DNA of 31,240 bases. Source: DATHXC01 sp041662005. GTDB lineage: Bacteria; Pseudomonadota; Gammaproteobacteria; Burkholderiales; Methylophilaceae. The stretch covers positions 1 to 31,240 of the forward strand of contig JBAZTJ010000017.1 in NCBI GenBank assembly GCA_041662005.1, written 5' to 3'. Position numbers and translations under genes: made by a program. How positions within the stretch are numbered: position 1 is the first letter of the stretch; each line of letters starts with the position of its first letter. This document shows, piece after piece, positions 15,407 to 24,292 of the stretch. Below the pieces are notes generated by a model. The model was not told the DNA's origin and ran no database searches. It worked only from the letters and a program-made list of their open reading frames with translations.

Positions 15407-18061
15407 TTAGATCGTTGTTGGGTTAGGGCGGGTGGTGTTGATGTTGTACTTCTTGATGGCTTCGGCGGCCTTTGCTGCCGGTAACTTGCCATCGTCTGCC
15501 AGCCCCTTCAGCGCGGCCAACACCACATAGTAACGATCTATCTCGAAGAAGCTGCGCAGTGCTTCTCTGCTATCGCTGCGACCATAGCCATCCGTACCCA
15601 ATGCCACAAAACGGTTGGGGATGAAGTTGCGGATCTGGTCAGCAAAGGAGCGCATGTAGTCGGTTGAGGCGATTACCGGGCCTTCCGCCTTGCTCAGGCA
15701 CTTACCGATATAGGTTTCCTTTTGCTTCTTTTCCGGGTTGAGCAGGTTCCAGCGCTCGATATCAATACCCTCGCGGCGCAGCTCGGTAAAGCTAGTGACG
15801 CTCCAGATATCGGCAGATACACCCCAGTCTTTCTCCAGTAGCTCAGCCGCTGCAATGACTTCACGCAGGATGACGCCGCTACCCATCAACTGAACCTTTG
15901 GTCCTTTAGCCTTGGACTTGCTGAATGCGTACATGCCCTTGAGGATGCCTTCTGCACTGCCTTCCGGCATGGCAGGGTGGCTGTAGTTCTCGTTCATCAG
16001 GGTGATGTAGTAGTACACATCCTCCTGGTTCTGCACCATGCGGCGCAGGCCTTCCTGAATGATCACGGCCAGCTCATAGGCAAATGTCGGGTCGTAAGAC
16101 ACACAGTTAGGGATAGTGGCTGACATCAGGTGGCTATGGCCATCTTCGTGCTGCAGACCTTCGCCATTCAGCGTGGTACGGCCGGCAGTTGCACCAAGCA
16201 GGAATCCACGAGCGCGGCTGTCGCCAGCGGCCCAGGCGAAATCGCCGATACGCTGGAAGCCGAACATGGAGTAGTAGATGTAGAACGGAATCATCTGCAC
16301 GCCGGTAACGCTGTAAGAGGTGGCAGCCGCCAGCCAGCTGGCGAATGAACCGGCCTCGTTGATGCCTTCTTCCAGGATCTGGCCGTCTTTCGATTCCTTG
16401 TAGAACATCACCTGATCAGAATCCATAGGCTCATACAACTGGCCGACAGATGAATAAATACCAAGCTGACGGAACATGCCTTCCATACCGAAAGTGCGCG
16501 CTTCATCTGGCACGATAGGCACCACATATTTGCCGATTTGCTTGTCGCGAACCAGTGTGGAGAGGATACGCACGAAAGCCATGGTGGTGGAAATCTCACG
16601 CTCGCCAGTGGCGCCCAGCATGTTCTCGAATGCTGATAATTCCGGCACGGTCAGCTCATTACCTTTGCGGCGACGTTTAGGCACGTGACCGCCCATGGCT
16701 GTGCTACGTTCCGCCAAATATTGCAGCTCGGGGGAATCTGCCGCTGGTTTGTAGTAAGACAGGCTTTCTACTTGTTCGTCGCTGAGGGGCAGGTCGAAAC
16801 GGTCACGGAATTTCTTCAGTGATTCTATATCCATGCTCTTCTGCTGGTGGGTGGTGTTCTGGCCTTCGCCAGCATCGCCCATGCCATAGCCCTTGACGGT
16901 CTTGGCCAAAATAACAGTTGGTTGGCCCTTGTGCTGGGTGGCTGCTGCATAGGCTGCAAACACCTTGTGCGGGTCATGGCCGCCACGATTCAGGCGCCAG
17001 ATGTCAGCATCGGACATGGCCGCGACCATTTCTTTCAGTTCAGGATATTTGCCGAAGAAGTGCTCACGTGTGTAAGCGCCACCCTTGGCCTTGAAGTTCT
17101 GGTATTCGCCATCCACGCACTCCTCCATGCGCTTCTTGAGCAGGCCATCCTTGTCCATGGCCAGTAACGGATCCCAATAAGAGCCCCAGATGACTTTCAG
17201 CACATTCCAGCCGGAACCGCGGAAATTGGATTCCAGTTCCTGGATGATCTTGCCGTTACCGCGCACCGGGCCATCCAGGCGCTGCAGGTTACAGTTGATG
17301 ACGAAAATCAGGTTGTCCAGTTTTTCGCGAGAGGCCAGTGAAATCGCGCCTTGTGATTCCGGCTCATCCATTTCGCCATCGCCGCAGAACACCCACACTT
17401 TACGGTCTGAGGTATCGGCAATGCCGCGGTCGTGTATATATTTCAGGAAGCGTGCCTGGTAAATCCCCGCCAAAGGCCCCAGGCCCATGGATACGGTAGG
17501 GAACTGCCAGAAATCAGGCATCAGCCAGGGATGCGGGTAGCTGGAAAGGCCGGCGCCACCTGTTTCCTGGCGGAAGTTGTCCAGTTGTGCTTCATTGATG
17601 CGGCCTTCAAGGAAGGCGCGGGCGTAAACGCCGGGGGAAGAGTGCCCCTGGAAGTAGACGCAGTCACCGCCGAAGCTTTCATTCGCGGCACGGAAAAAAT
17701 GGTTGAAGCCAACGTCATACAGCGTTGCTGCAGACTGGAAGCTGGCAATATGGCCACCTACACCCGGTGATTTTTCATTGGCGCGCAACACGGTCATGAT
17801 CGCATTCCAGCGCACCAATGCGCGGATACGGCGCTCCATGTCGGGGTTGCCTGGCAGGCGCTGCTGCAGGTGCGTAGGAATCGTGTTCACATACGCGGTT
17901 GTTGCGTTGTAAGGTAAATAAGCACCAGAGCGGCGGGCTTTGTCGGTCATTGTTTCTAGCAGGAAGTGCGCGCGCTCGGTTCCCTCGTGTTCTAGCACCG
18001 CATCAATGGCTTCAAGCCATTCGTGGGTCTCTTGCGGGTCAGTATCGGGGGTTAATGCCAT
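15407..18061 (-). CDS. aceE: pyruvate dehydrogenase E1 component, homodimeric type
   Basis: The 884-residue product matches the homodimeric E1 family in length (E. coli AceE is 887). The thiamine diphosphate motif starts GDGEMDEPESQGAIS at about residue 226 and ends near NCNLQRLDG. The enzyme decarboxylates pyruvate and reductively acetylates the lipoyl domains of E2. I chose the ATG at 18061 because the product then begins MALTPDTDPQETHEWL as in the family, and GGAG lies nine bases upstream; an ATG 48 bases earlier gives an atypical leader. It is first in the operon, divergent from the aminopeptidase gene. Confidence 0.96.
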   Translation of the reverse strand: MALTPDTDPQETHEWLEAIDAVLEHEGTERAHFLLETMTDKARRSGAYLPYNATTAYVNTIPTHLQQRLPGNPDMERRIRALVRWNAIMTVLRANEKSPGVGGHIASFQSAATLYDVGFNHFFRAANESFGGDCVYFQGHSSPGVYARAFLEGRINEAQLDNFRQETGGAGLSSYPHPWLMPDFWQFPTVSMGLGPLAGIYQARFLKYIHDRGIADTSDRKVWVFCGDGEMDEPESQGAISLASREKLDNLIFVINCNLQRLDGPVRGNGKIIQELESNFRGSGWNVLKVIWGSYWDPLLAMDKDGLLKKRMEECVDGEYQNFKAKGGAYTREHFFGKYPELKEMVAAMSDADIWRLNRGGHDPHKVFAAYAAATQHKGQPTVILAKTVKGYGMGDAGEGQNTTHQQKSMDIESLKKFRDRFDLPLSDEQVESLSYYKPAADSPELQYLAERSTAMGGHVPKRRRKGNELTVPELSAFENMLGATGEREISTTMAFVRILSTLVRDKQIGKYVVPIVPDEARTFGMEGMFRQLGIYSSVGQLYEPMDSDQVMFYKESKDGQILEEGINEAGSFASWLAAATSYSVTGVQMIPFYIYYSMFGFQRIGDFAWAAGDSRARGFLLGATAGRTTLNGEGLQHEDGHSHLMSATIPNCVSYDPTFAYELAVIIQEGLRRMVQNQEDVYYYITLMNENYSHPAMPEGSAEGILKGMYAFSKSKAKGPKVQLMGSGVILREVIAAAELLEKDWGVSADIWSVTSFTELRREGIDIERWNLLNPEKKQKETYIGKCLSKAEGPVIASTDYMRSFADQIRNFIPNRFVALGTDGYGRSDSREALRSFFEIDRYYVVLAALKGLADDGKLPAAKAAEAIKKYNINTTRPNPTTI

Positions 18062-18371
18062 GTGGGGGATCTCCGGGAAACTTTTGTGGTTCGCTGTGGG
18101 TATAATCAACCAAGAATTATCTTTATTATCCTGAGTAGCAAATTCAGGGTTGATCAGTCAAATATAGGGCCAACTATTAAACTTACTGGCAAACTGCCGG
18201 GACAGTGTTTGAGTTTCTGGTATTGAACCATCCACTGTTGACTGTTGGCAAAGGCTATATATTGGCTTTTTTGGCTGTTTAGGTCAAGTTTTAGCACAAG
18301 ATTTAACATGGTTGGGATGTCTTGTTTTCCGCTGTGTAAGCGCAATTTAAATTTAAAATATGAGGGATCTG
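18062..18371. other. 310-bp divergent intergenic region between aceE and the aminopeptidase gene
   Basis: No gene is visible on either strand. The region must hold promoters for the pyruvate dehydrogenase operon and for the aminopeptidase. It is AT-richer than its flanks and contains several TATAAT-like strings (a plus-strand TATAAT near 18099 and minus-strand GATAAT repeats near 18120-18130). None has a -35 partner at good spacing that I can defend. I found no convincing long dyad that would mark a PdhR-like operator. Confidence 0.5.
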
Positions 18372-19835
18372 ATGCCTATCCAATTGAAGCAATCCGCCAC
18401 TATTGCCGATGAAAAATCGTTAACGGCAACCAGTCATTTGTTGTTTGTCTTGCCTAGCAATAAGCCTGCCAGCCTGCCTTTTGCGCCGGTGCTGGAAGCC
18501 AAGCTGAAACGTAACCGCAACAAGTATGCGGACCTGGCAAAAACCCCGGTGACAGCTGACCTGCCCAATGGCGGCGTGGCCACGTGGGTGGTGCTGGATG
18601 CTAAATTAAACCCTTTTCAACGGCATACCTTGCTGCGCAAAGCCACCAAGCCCCTACTGGATGAGAAGCCACAAACGTTGGGCATCGTGCTATTCGGCAG
18701 CGATAAAATGCGCCAACAAGGAGCACGCGATGCCTATTATGTGGCATCGGTGAATGCCGCCGAATTGCCGGAGCGCAAAGGTGCCAAAGACAAGAAAAAA
18801 TCGCATGCCCTGAAGACGATCTCGATATATGGCTGGAATGAAGCCAATGGTTTTGCCGAGGTTAGAGCGCTGGTGGCGGGTAACAGCCTGACACGCCAGC
18901 TATCAATGCTGCCGCCCAGCGAATTGACGCCCACCACCTATCGCGAAAAGGTGCAGAAACTGGCCAAGGATAATGGCTGGAAGCACCAGGAATACGATAT
19001 GAAAAAGCTCAAGAAAATGGGCGCTGGCGCTTTTGTGGCTGTAGGGCAGGGCTCTGAGCCACTGGATGCGGCGATTGTGCATTTGAGTTATAGCCCCAAA
19101 GGTGCCAAAAAACATATCTCGCTGGTTGGCAAAGGCATCTGTTTCGATACCGGCGGCCACAACCTCAAGCCTGCCAAGTACATGAACGGCATGCATGAAG
19201 ACATGAATGGTTCGGCCGTGGTGCTGGGCATACTGTTGGCCGCTACCAAGTCTGAGTTGCCGGTGAAAATCGATTGCTGGCTGGCGATTGCGCAGAACCA
19301 TATCGGGCCTTTGGCCTACAAGCAGAATGACGTGGTGACTGCGCTCAATGGCACCACCATCGAGATCGTGCATACCGATGCCGAAGGGCGCATGGTGCTG
19401 GCCGACACCCTGACATTGGCTTCGCGCGAAAAGCCGGAGTTCATGATGGACTTTGCCACCCTCACCGGCAGCATGGTATCTGCCTTGGGCGACCGTTATA
19501 GCGGCATCCTGGGCAATCGCCCGGAACTGCTCTGCAAGGCAGTAGGGGCGGGCATGGCAGCGGGTGAGCGCGTTTGTGCTTTTCCGTTTGATGAAGATTA
19601 CGACGAAGAGCTGGAAAGCAGCATCGCCGATATCAAGCAATGCACCCTGGAAGGCGGCGCAGACCATGTGCTGGCGACACGCTTTCTCTCCAAATTCATC
19701 GAAGGTGATGTGCCTTGGATACACGTCGATTTGTCATGCTACAGCCGAAAGGGCGGGCTGGGTGCGGTGGCGAGTGATACTAATGGTTTTGGTGTGGGGT
19801 TCGGGCTTGAGGTGATTAAGCTGGTAATGCAGTAG
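18372..19835 (+). CDS. pepA: leucyl aminopeptidase family protein (M17)
   Basis: The 487-residue product has the M17 catalytic set. VGKGICFDTGG and LKP near residues 251-266 carry two metal- or substrate-binding lysines and an aspartate. EDMNG near 278 supplies the next aspartate, and HTDAEGR near 333-339 supplies the last Asp, Glu and Arg. The enzyme removes N-terminal residues from peptides using two metal ions, in the cytoplasm. Wording around the motifs (GICFDTGGHNLKPAKYMNGM) differs from E. coli PepA, so it belongs to a separate M17 subgroup. The symbol is by family only. I chose the ATG at 18372 because GAGGG lies seven bases before it; an ATG 12 bases earlier has no site. Its last codons recur in degenerate form at 24197-24253. 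Confidence 0.88.
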   Translation: MPIQLKQSATIADEKSLTATSHLLFVLPSNKPASLPFAPVLEAKLKRNRNKYADLAKTPVTADLPNGGVATWVVLDAKLNPFQRHTLLRKATKPLLDEKPQTLGIVLFGSDKMRQQGARDAYYVASVNAAELPERKGAKDKKKSHALKTISIYGWNEANGFAEVRALVAGNSLTRQLSMLPPSELTPTTYREKVQKLAKDNGWKHQEYDMKKLKKMGAGAFVAVGQGSEPLDAAIVHLSYSPKGAKKHISLVGKGICFDTGGHNLKPAKYMNGMHEDMNGSAVVLGILLAATKSELPVKIDCWLAIAQNHIGPLAYKQNDVVTALNGTTIEIVHTDAEGRMVLADTLTLASREKPEFMMDFATLTGSMVSALGDRYSGILGNRPELLCKAVGAGMAAGERVCAFPFDEDYDEELESSIADIKQCTLEGGADHVLATRFLSKFIEGDVPWIHVDLSCYSRKGGLGAVASDTNGFGVGFGLEVIKLVMQ

Positions 19836-19897
19836 TCGCCTGATAGACATAAGGCCGTACCTGTTTACGGTACGCCGTATGTTGAGATGTTTCATTC

Positions 19898-19921
19898 GGC
19901 GGACTGCTTCGCGAGTCCGCC
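19898..19921. repeat. 8-bp inverted repeat with 8-base loop downstream of the aminopeptidase gene
   Basis: GGCGGACT at 19898-19905 and AGTCCGCC at 19914-19921 are exact complements around gcttcgcg, followed by CTACG. There is no T tract, so it is not a standard terminator. The string resembles short GC-rich hairpins scattered between genes in many proteobacteria; dispersal here is inference. Confidence 0.65.
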
Positions 19922-20119
19922 CTACGCGAGTTTGCCAGTTACTTGACGTTTAAACGTATTGTTGTTCTCCCAAAAACTTGTTCTTCTGGTCTTTCGTTCT
20001 ATAAAGTGAAATGGTCAGTTAACTCCTACATGGATACCGGCTTAAATCCGATACTCTGATTGACTGCTGCGATGGCATGCTCTGATATTTAAAATCATAT
20101 AGCTGTCAGGCGATGCTCA

Positions 20120-21112
20120 ATGAAAGCGTTTAAAACCGATTCAAGATTTTTCATCATGCTCAATGCCAAGTCAGGCAATAACGACCATGAAGATACCCAG
20201 CAGAAAATACAATCCGCCATGCAGGCCGCAGGGCGTGAGTATGCGTTGATACTGATTGACGATGCGGCCAAACTCCAACAAATCGCGAAGGATACGTTAA
20301 AGCAGACACTGGCTTGCGACGGCGTGTTGGTGATTGCTGGCGGCGATGGGGCAATCAATGCCGTGTCGCAGGTGGTGGCTGGTAGCGGCTGTAAATTCGG
20401 GGTGCTTCCTCACGGTACATTCAACTACTTTAGTCGTACCCATGGCATTCCCAGCGATACGGATGAAGCCTTGCAAGTGCTGATCAATGATGCGCCCGAG
20501 CCTGTGCAAACCGGCGTGGTGAATGAGCGTATATTCCTGGTCAATGCCAGCGTCGGCCTTTACCCGGAAATGCTGGAGCAACGCGAGACCAACAAGCGTC
20601 GCTATGGGCGCTCGCGGATAGTAGCGTTCATGTCTGGAATTGTCAGTATATTCAGTCGTCAGCGTTTGATGCGGCTGACGATAGAGCATCAGGGCCAATC
20701 CCGTGACATAGTGACGCAAACGCTTTTTGTGGGGAATAATGCATTACAAATGGAGCAGGTCGGCATACCGCTGGTAGACGCAATAGAGAAAGACCGTCTG
20801 GCAGCCGTAATTCTCAAGCCGGTTAGTGCCCTGAAGATGCTGGGCATCATGCTGCGGAGCATCGCTGGCAGGCTGGGTGAAGCGCCTAGCGTCGATAGTT
20901 TCAGCTTCAGCAGCATCACTATTAAGCCAACGTTAGCGCGCAGGTTGAAGCGGATTAAGGTGGCGACTGATGGCGAGATTTTGTGGATGAATACACCGCT
21001 TGAGTTCCGTGTGTGGCCGGATTCATTGTTATTAATCAAGCCCAAGCCTGCTGTCGAAACCCAATCGCCTGCTGTTGAACCAGCTCTTGAATATGTGTCG
21101 GAAGCCGCATGA
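20120..21112 (+). CDS. diacylglycerol kinase-family lipid kinase
   Basis: The 330-residue product has the catalytic motif GGDG at residues 74-77 and the downstream LPHGTFNYFSR at 96-106, the counterpart of LPxGTxNDFAR in DAGK/YegS/DgkB-type kinases. The usual ND is NY here. These enzymes phosphorylate lipid hydroxyls such as diacylglycerol, giving phosphatidic acid at the inner face of the membrane. The C-terminal half forms the second beta-sandwich lobe (about 120-300). No signal or membrane segment is seen. It is first of four plus-strand genes, 284 bp after the aminopeptidase, and its stop overlaps the next start (ATGA). The substrate could also be a sphingoid base or another lipid. Confidence 0.88.
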   Translation: MKAFKTDSRFFIMLNAKSGNNDHEDTQQKIQSAMQAAGREYALILIDDAAKLQQIAKDTLKQTLACDGVLVIAGGDGAINAVSQVVAGSGCKFGVLPHGTFNYFSRTHGIPSDTDEALQVLINDAPEPVQTGVVNERIFLVNASVGLYPEMLEQRETNKRRYGRSRIVAFMSGIVSIFSRQRLMRLTIEHQGQSRDIVTQTLFVGNNALQMEQVGIPLVDAIEKDRLAAVILKPVSALKMLGIMLRSIAGRLGEAPSVDSFSFSSITIKPTLARRLKRIKVATDGEILWMNTPLEFRVWPDSLLLIKPKPAVETQSPAVEPALEYVSEAA

Positions 21113-21924
21113 TGCCATCAGTGATACAGTTGTCGGATCCCCATTTCGGCACCGAGCTGCCGCAGGTAATGACAGCACTGGAGCGGCTGGTAAAATCACT
21201 TTCGCCGGACGTGCTGATACTTTCTGGGGATATCACCCAACGAGCCCGGCCAAAGCAGTTCCGTGCAGCGCGTGCATTTCTCGACAGGCTGGGTGTCAGC
21301 AAGCAACTGGTGATACCGGGCAATCACGACATTCCCTTATTCAATCTGGCTGCCCGTTTTTTTTCACCATACTCCCGCTTCAGGCGCGAGTTCGGTAAAG
21401 CGCTGGAGCCGGTGCATTCCTCACAGCATATGCTGATCATCACCCTGAATACCACGCGCCGTTATCGCCATGTGGACGGTGAGGTATCTGCCGGGCAAAT
21501 GCAGCGGGTTGAGACCTTGCTCAAGCATGCGACCAGCGAACAGCTGCGCATTGTCGTCACGCATCAACCTGTCAGCGTGCTACGAGAGCAGGACAAGATA
21601 GACTTGCTGCATGGTCATGCAGAGGCCATCAGGCGCTGGTCAGCAGCGGGCGCGGACTTGATCCTAGGCGGGCACATACATTTACCCTACTTGAGCGAGC
21701 TCCGTGAGCAATATCCTGAACTAGGCAGGAAGACATGGGCAGTCCAGGCTGGCACCTGCATCTCAAGCCGGTTGCGGCATGAGGCCGGCAACTCGGTCAA
21801 CATGATCCGTTACAAGGGCTTAACTGACGCAAGGCGGCATTGTGATATCGAGCGTTGGGATTACCAGCCAAGCAGCGACAGCTTTGAGCAAGCCAGCGTG
21901 CACAGCCTGATTTGCGATGCCTGA
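21109..21924 (+). CDS. calcineurin-like metallophosphoesterase
   Basis: A 271-residue protein with the full two-metal phosphoesterase set: DPH (D10, H12), GD (40-41), GNHD (71-74), H152 in VTHQP, and GHIH at 188-191. The order and spacing fit the CpdA-like class III phosphodiesterase group, so cyclic nucleotides, UDP-lipid intermediates or phospholipid head groups are possible substrates. The operon with a lipid kinase and a PAP2 phosphatase makes a lipid-linked substrate attractive, but that is inference. There is no signal peptide. The start overlaps the kinase stop by 4 bp; a second ATG follows directly and could also be used. Confidence 0.88.
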   Translation: MMPSVIQLSDPHFGTELPQVMTALERLVKSLSPDVLILSGDITQRARPKQFRAARAFLDRLGVSKQLVIPGNHDIPLFNLAARFFSPYSRFRREFGKALEPVHSSQHMLIITLNTTRRYRHVDGEVSAGQMQRVETLLKHATSEQLRIVVTHQPVSVLREQDKIDLLHGHAEAIRRWSAAGADLILGGHIHLPYLSELREQYPELGRKTWAVQAGTCISSRLRHEAGNSVNMIRYKGLTDARRHCDIERWDYQPSSDSFEQASVHSLICDA

Positions 21925-21945
21925 TGACATGCTTGAGCTTATGAT

Positions 21946-22773
21946 ATGCATGAGATAGTAAGCGTGCTTTCCGGGTCATACGTTGGCGAGCAGGGCGGAA
22001 ATCTAGTCGGTACACATGCATTAAGCTTTTACTTTTTCGGGCTAGCTGTCCTTTTAGTCCTCACGCTTTCTTTGTATGCGTTTGTCCGATATTTTCAGCA
22101 GAAATACACCTCCCGCTCATCAGATTTACCCCTCTTTTTTGGCGCGGCAATCATGGTTGCTTGCATGGCAGACTTTGCAGTCATTGCAACTGCACTGGCC
22201 AAAATAGCAGCGCTGCCCCAGTTCGACCAAGCCCTAGCCAATTCGATTGCTGTTAGCACTCCGGCAGAGGCATTGCAATTCTTTGCGCTGGTGACGCACG
22301 CCGGGGATACGGTCACCTACACGGTGATTTGCATCGTGATGGCGGGTACCATGCTGCTTAGCAAGCGCCATCTGCTAGCAATGGGCTCCGTGATGGCGAT
22401 TGGTGGTAACTCTATTCTCAACCCATCCCTAAAGGCGATATTCGAGCGTGTGCGCCCTGTGCACGAACATGGTCTGGTAGTGGCCAATGGTTGGAGCTTT
22501 CCCAGTGGGCATACGTCAGGGGCCGTAGTCACTTACGGGATAATGGCCTATATACTACTGCGCCTCACTCCCAGGCGATGGCACCTTGTGATTTTAGTGT
22601 CAGCAGTTAGCCTAGCTTTTACTATCGCCTGCAGCCGCGTATTCCTCCAGGTGCATTACCTGAGCGATGTCATCGCCGGGGCTTTGTCTGGATTGTGCTG
22701 GCTGACACTGACCATCTTGACTATCCACCTGATTGAGCGACGTCACAATACTCTCGGAACACCTGCTTCATGA
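21946..22773 (+). CDS. PAP2-family membrane phosphatase
   Basis: The 275-residue integral membrane protein has about six hydrophobic segments and the three PAP2 motifs: K163 to R170-P171 (KAIFERVRP), PSGH at 186-189, and S230-R231 to H237 and D241 (SRVFLQVHYLSD). Family members dephosphorylate phosphatidic acid, phosphatidylglycerol phosphate or undecaprenyl diphosphate on the outer face of the inner membrane. The first about 100 residues, with two extra helices and a charged loop, are longer than in minimal PAP2 enzymes. Opposite reactions of this protein and the DAGK-like kinase suggest a lipid phosphorylation cycle. Its stop overlaps the antiporter start by 4 bp. Confidence 0.9.
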   Translation: MHEIVSVLSGSYVGEQGGNLVGTHALSFYFFGLAVLLVLTLSLYAFVRYFQQKYTSRSSDLPLFFGAAIMVACMADFAVIATALAKIAALPQFDQALANSIAVSTPAEALQFFALVTHAGDTVTYTVICIVMAGTMLLSKRHLLAMGSVMAIGGNSILNPSLKAIFERVRPVHEHGLVVANGWSFPSGHTSGAVVTYGIMAYILLRLTPRRWHLVILVSAVSLAFTIACSRVFLQVHYLSDVIAGALSGLCWLTLTILTIHLIERRHNTLGTPAS

Positions 22774-24101
22774 TCAGTAATCCACAATGGTTTTTGCTGG
22801 TTGGCCTGTTGATGATGACCATGGGTCTGACCTCAGCAAAAATACAGTCCCTGCCATTCACGACCTCTATCGTTTATTTAATTGCAGGGCTGCTGCTGGG
22901 GCCAACGTTCCTGGGCGTGATGCAGTTTCAGCCCTTCAAGGAGTCACATCTGCTGGAATTGCTCACAGAAATGGCGGTGCTGGTTTCCCTGTTCTCGGTC
23001 GGGGTAAAAATGCCTTTTCCCATCAGGTTTTCGCAGTGGAAAGTACCCGTGTTGCTCGCCACAGTTTCTATCGTGATTACTATCAGTCTGGTGGCAGCGT
23101 TTGCCTATTACTTGCTGGATTTACCTCTTGGCGCGGGCATATTGCTGGGTGCCATCCTGGCGCCCACCGACCCGGTACTGGCGACAGATGTGCAAATCCG
23201 CGAGCCCGGTGACCGTGATCAGTTGCGCTTTACATTGACCAGCGAGGGCGGCATGAACGATGGCACTGCGTTCCCCTTCGTGATGCTCGGCCTTGGCCTG
23301 TTGGGCGTGCATGATCTCGGCAATATGGGCATGAAATGGCTGTCGATTGATTTGTTATGGGCAACTGCAGGCGGCATTGCTATTGGTATAGCAGCCGGCA
23401 AAGGGCTTGCCTTGCTTACCAAGAGGCTGCGCATGCGTGACCCGGAAAATACCTTCAAGCACGAGTTCCTGAGCCTGGGCTTGATAGGCGTGGTCTATGG
23501 CTTGGCGGTGATGGCGCATACGTGGGGCTTTCTGGCGGTATTTTTTGCGGCAGTTGCCTTGCATCACCGTGAGATACGTCAGGACAATCTGGCCACGCCT
23601 ACACCTGAAAGCAAATCCAGCGAACTTGAAGTTAATAAAAGTAAAGAAGATAGTGAAAATAAAGAGGCTGGTAAAAATAAAGGTCACGATTCCACAGTCA
23701 GTGAAGGTTCGCTGGTGTTCAAGGAGTACCTGGAAGGCCTGTCGGAAGTGATCATTATTTTATTGGTGGGTGGCATGATGACCCGCGCCTTCTGGACTTG
23801 GCAAACAGTCACATTCGCCCTTTTTTTATTTGCAATAGCCCGTCCCATCAGCGTGCTCGCCGTCACCATGGGAAGCGGCACGCCCTGGCGTATGCGCAGC
23901 CTGGTAGGCTGGTTCGGGATTCGCGGAATAGGTTCCCTGTATTACTTAATATATGCCATCAATCATGGCTTGCCGACCAACATTGCTGAAAAACTACTGC
24001 CACTGACATTGGTAGTGATTACCCTGTCAGTCTTCCTGCACGGCATCAGCGTTAAACCGCTGCTAGGCCTGCTCTGGAAAAAACGAAAACATCTGGCATA
24101 A
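22770..24101 (+). CDS. CPA-family cation/proton antiporter
   Basis: The 443-residue product has about twelve membrane helices and the monovalent cation:proton antiporter motifs APTDPVLATDVQ (D134) and SEGGMNDGTAFPF (N163-D164), the pair that binds the ion in NhaP-like CPA1 proteins. It probably exchanges Na+ or K+ for H+ at the inner membrane. There is no long C-terminal RCK or USP domain. Instead, an unusual charged loop of Lys, Glu, Ser and Asn, about residues 276-314, interrupts the later helices. It is the last of four tightly packed genes, so its expression should be tied to the lipid enzymes. Confidence 0.9.
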   Translation: MISNPQWFLLVGLLMMTMGLTSAKIQSLPFTTSIVYLIAGLLLGPTFLGVMQFQPFKESHLLELLTEMAVLVSLFSVGVKMPFPIRFSQWKVPVLLATVSIVITISLVAAFAYYLLDLPLGAGILLGAILAPTDPVLATDVQIREPGDRDQLRFTLTSEGGMNDGTAFPFVMLGLGLLGVHDLGNMGMKWLSIDLLWATAGGIAIGIAAGKGLALLTKRLRMRDPENTFKHEFLSLGLIGVVYGLAVMAHTWGFLAVFFAAVALHHREIRQDNLATPTPESKSSELEVNKSKEDSENKEAGKNKGHDSTVSEGSLVFKEYLEGLSEVIIILLVGGMMTRAFWTWQTVTFALFLFAIARPISVLAVTMGSGTPWRMRSLVGWFGIRGIGSLYYLIYAINHGLPTNIAEKLLPLTLVVITLSVFLHGISVKPLLGLLWKKRKHLA

Positions 24102-24196
24102 CGTGCATGCAAGGTGGCCTGCGAGCCGCATGTAATAAGCTTCTCAGGTAAGCGGTATTTTCAAGCCGTTTTCTGACCGAGTTTAGTTAAGGGATC

Positions 24197-24253
24197 AATG
24201 GTTACTGCGTGGGTTTCGGGCTTGAGGTAATAAAGCTGGTGGTGCAGTAATCG
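24197..24253 (+). pseudogene. remnant of the 3' end of a leucyl aminopeptidase gene
   Basis: Reading from 24197 gives NGYCVGFGLEVIKLVVQ and a TAA stop. The last codons of the intact aminopeptidase gene (19782-19835) read NGFGVGFGLEVIKLVMQ and a TAG stop. The 57-base stretches, including TCG after the stop, match at 47 positions by hand alignment. Most differences are at third codon positions or give similar residues. No further upstream homology is evident. This is therefore a broken tail, not a gene, and it points to an ancestral second copy or a recombination event. Confidence 0.8.
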
Positions 24254-24292
24254 TGTCTGACCTAATTTATTGTATTGTTTGAAGCAAGCCTT

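Noticed and set aside
18903..19724. A 273-codon minus-strand open frame opposite the aminopeptidase gene
   Set aside because: Antisense to M17 catalytic motifs, His/Gln-rich with no family features; a shadow.
19856..19874. Hairpin CGTACC / GGTACG after the aminopeptidase gene as a terminator
   Set aside because: Only a 6-bp stem without a T run; too weak to call.
20120..24253. Calling the four-gene block an integrative element with att sites
   Set aside because: No integrase, recombinase or tRNA is present, and the repeats match at only 47 of 57 bases, so element status cannot be claimed; kept as a finding about duplication only.
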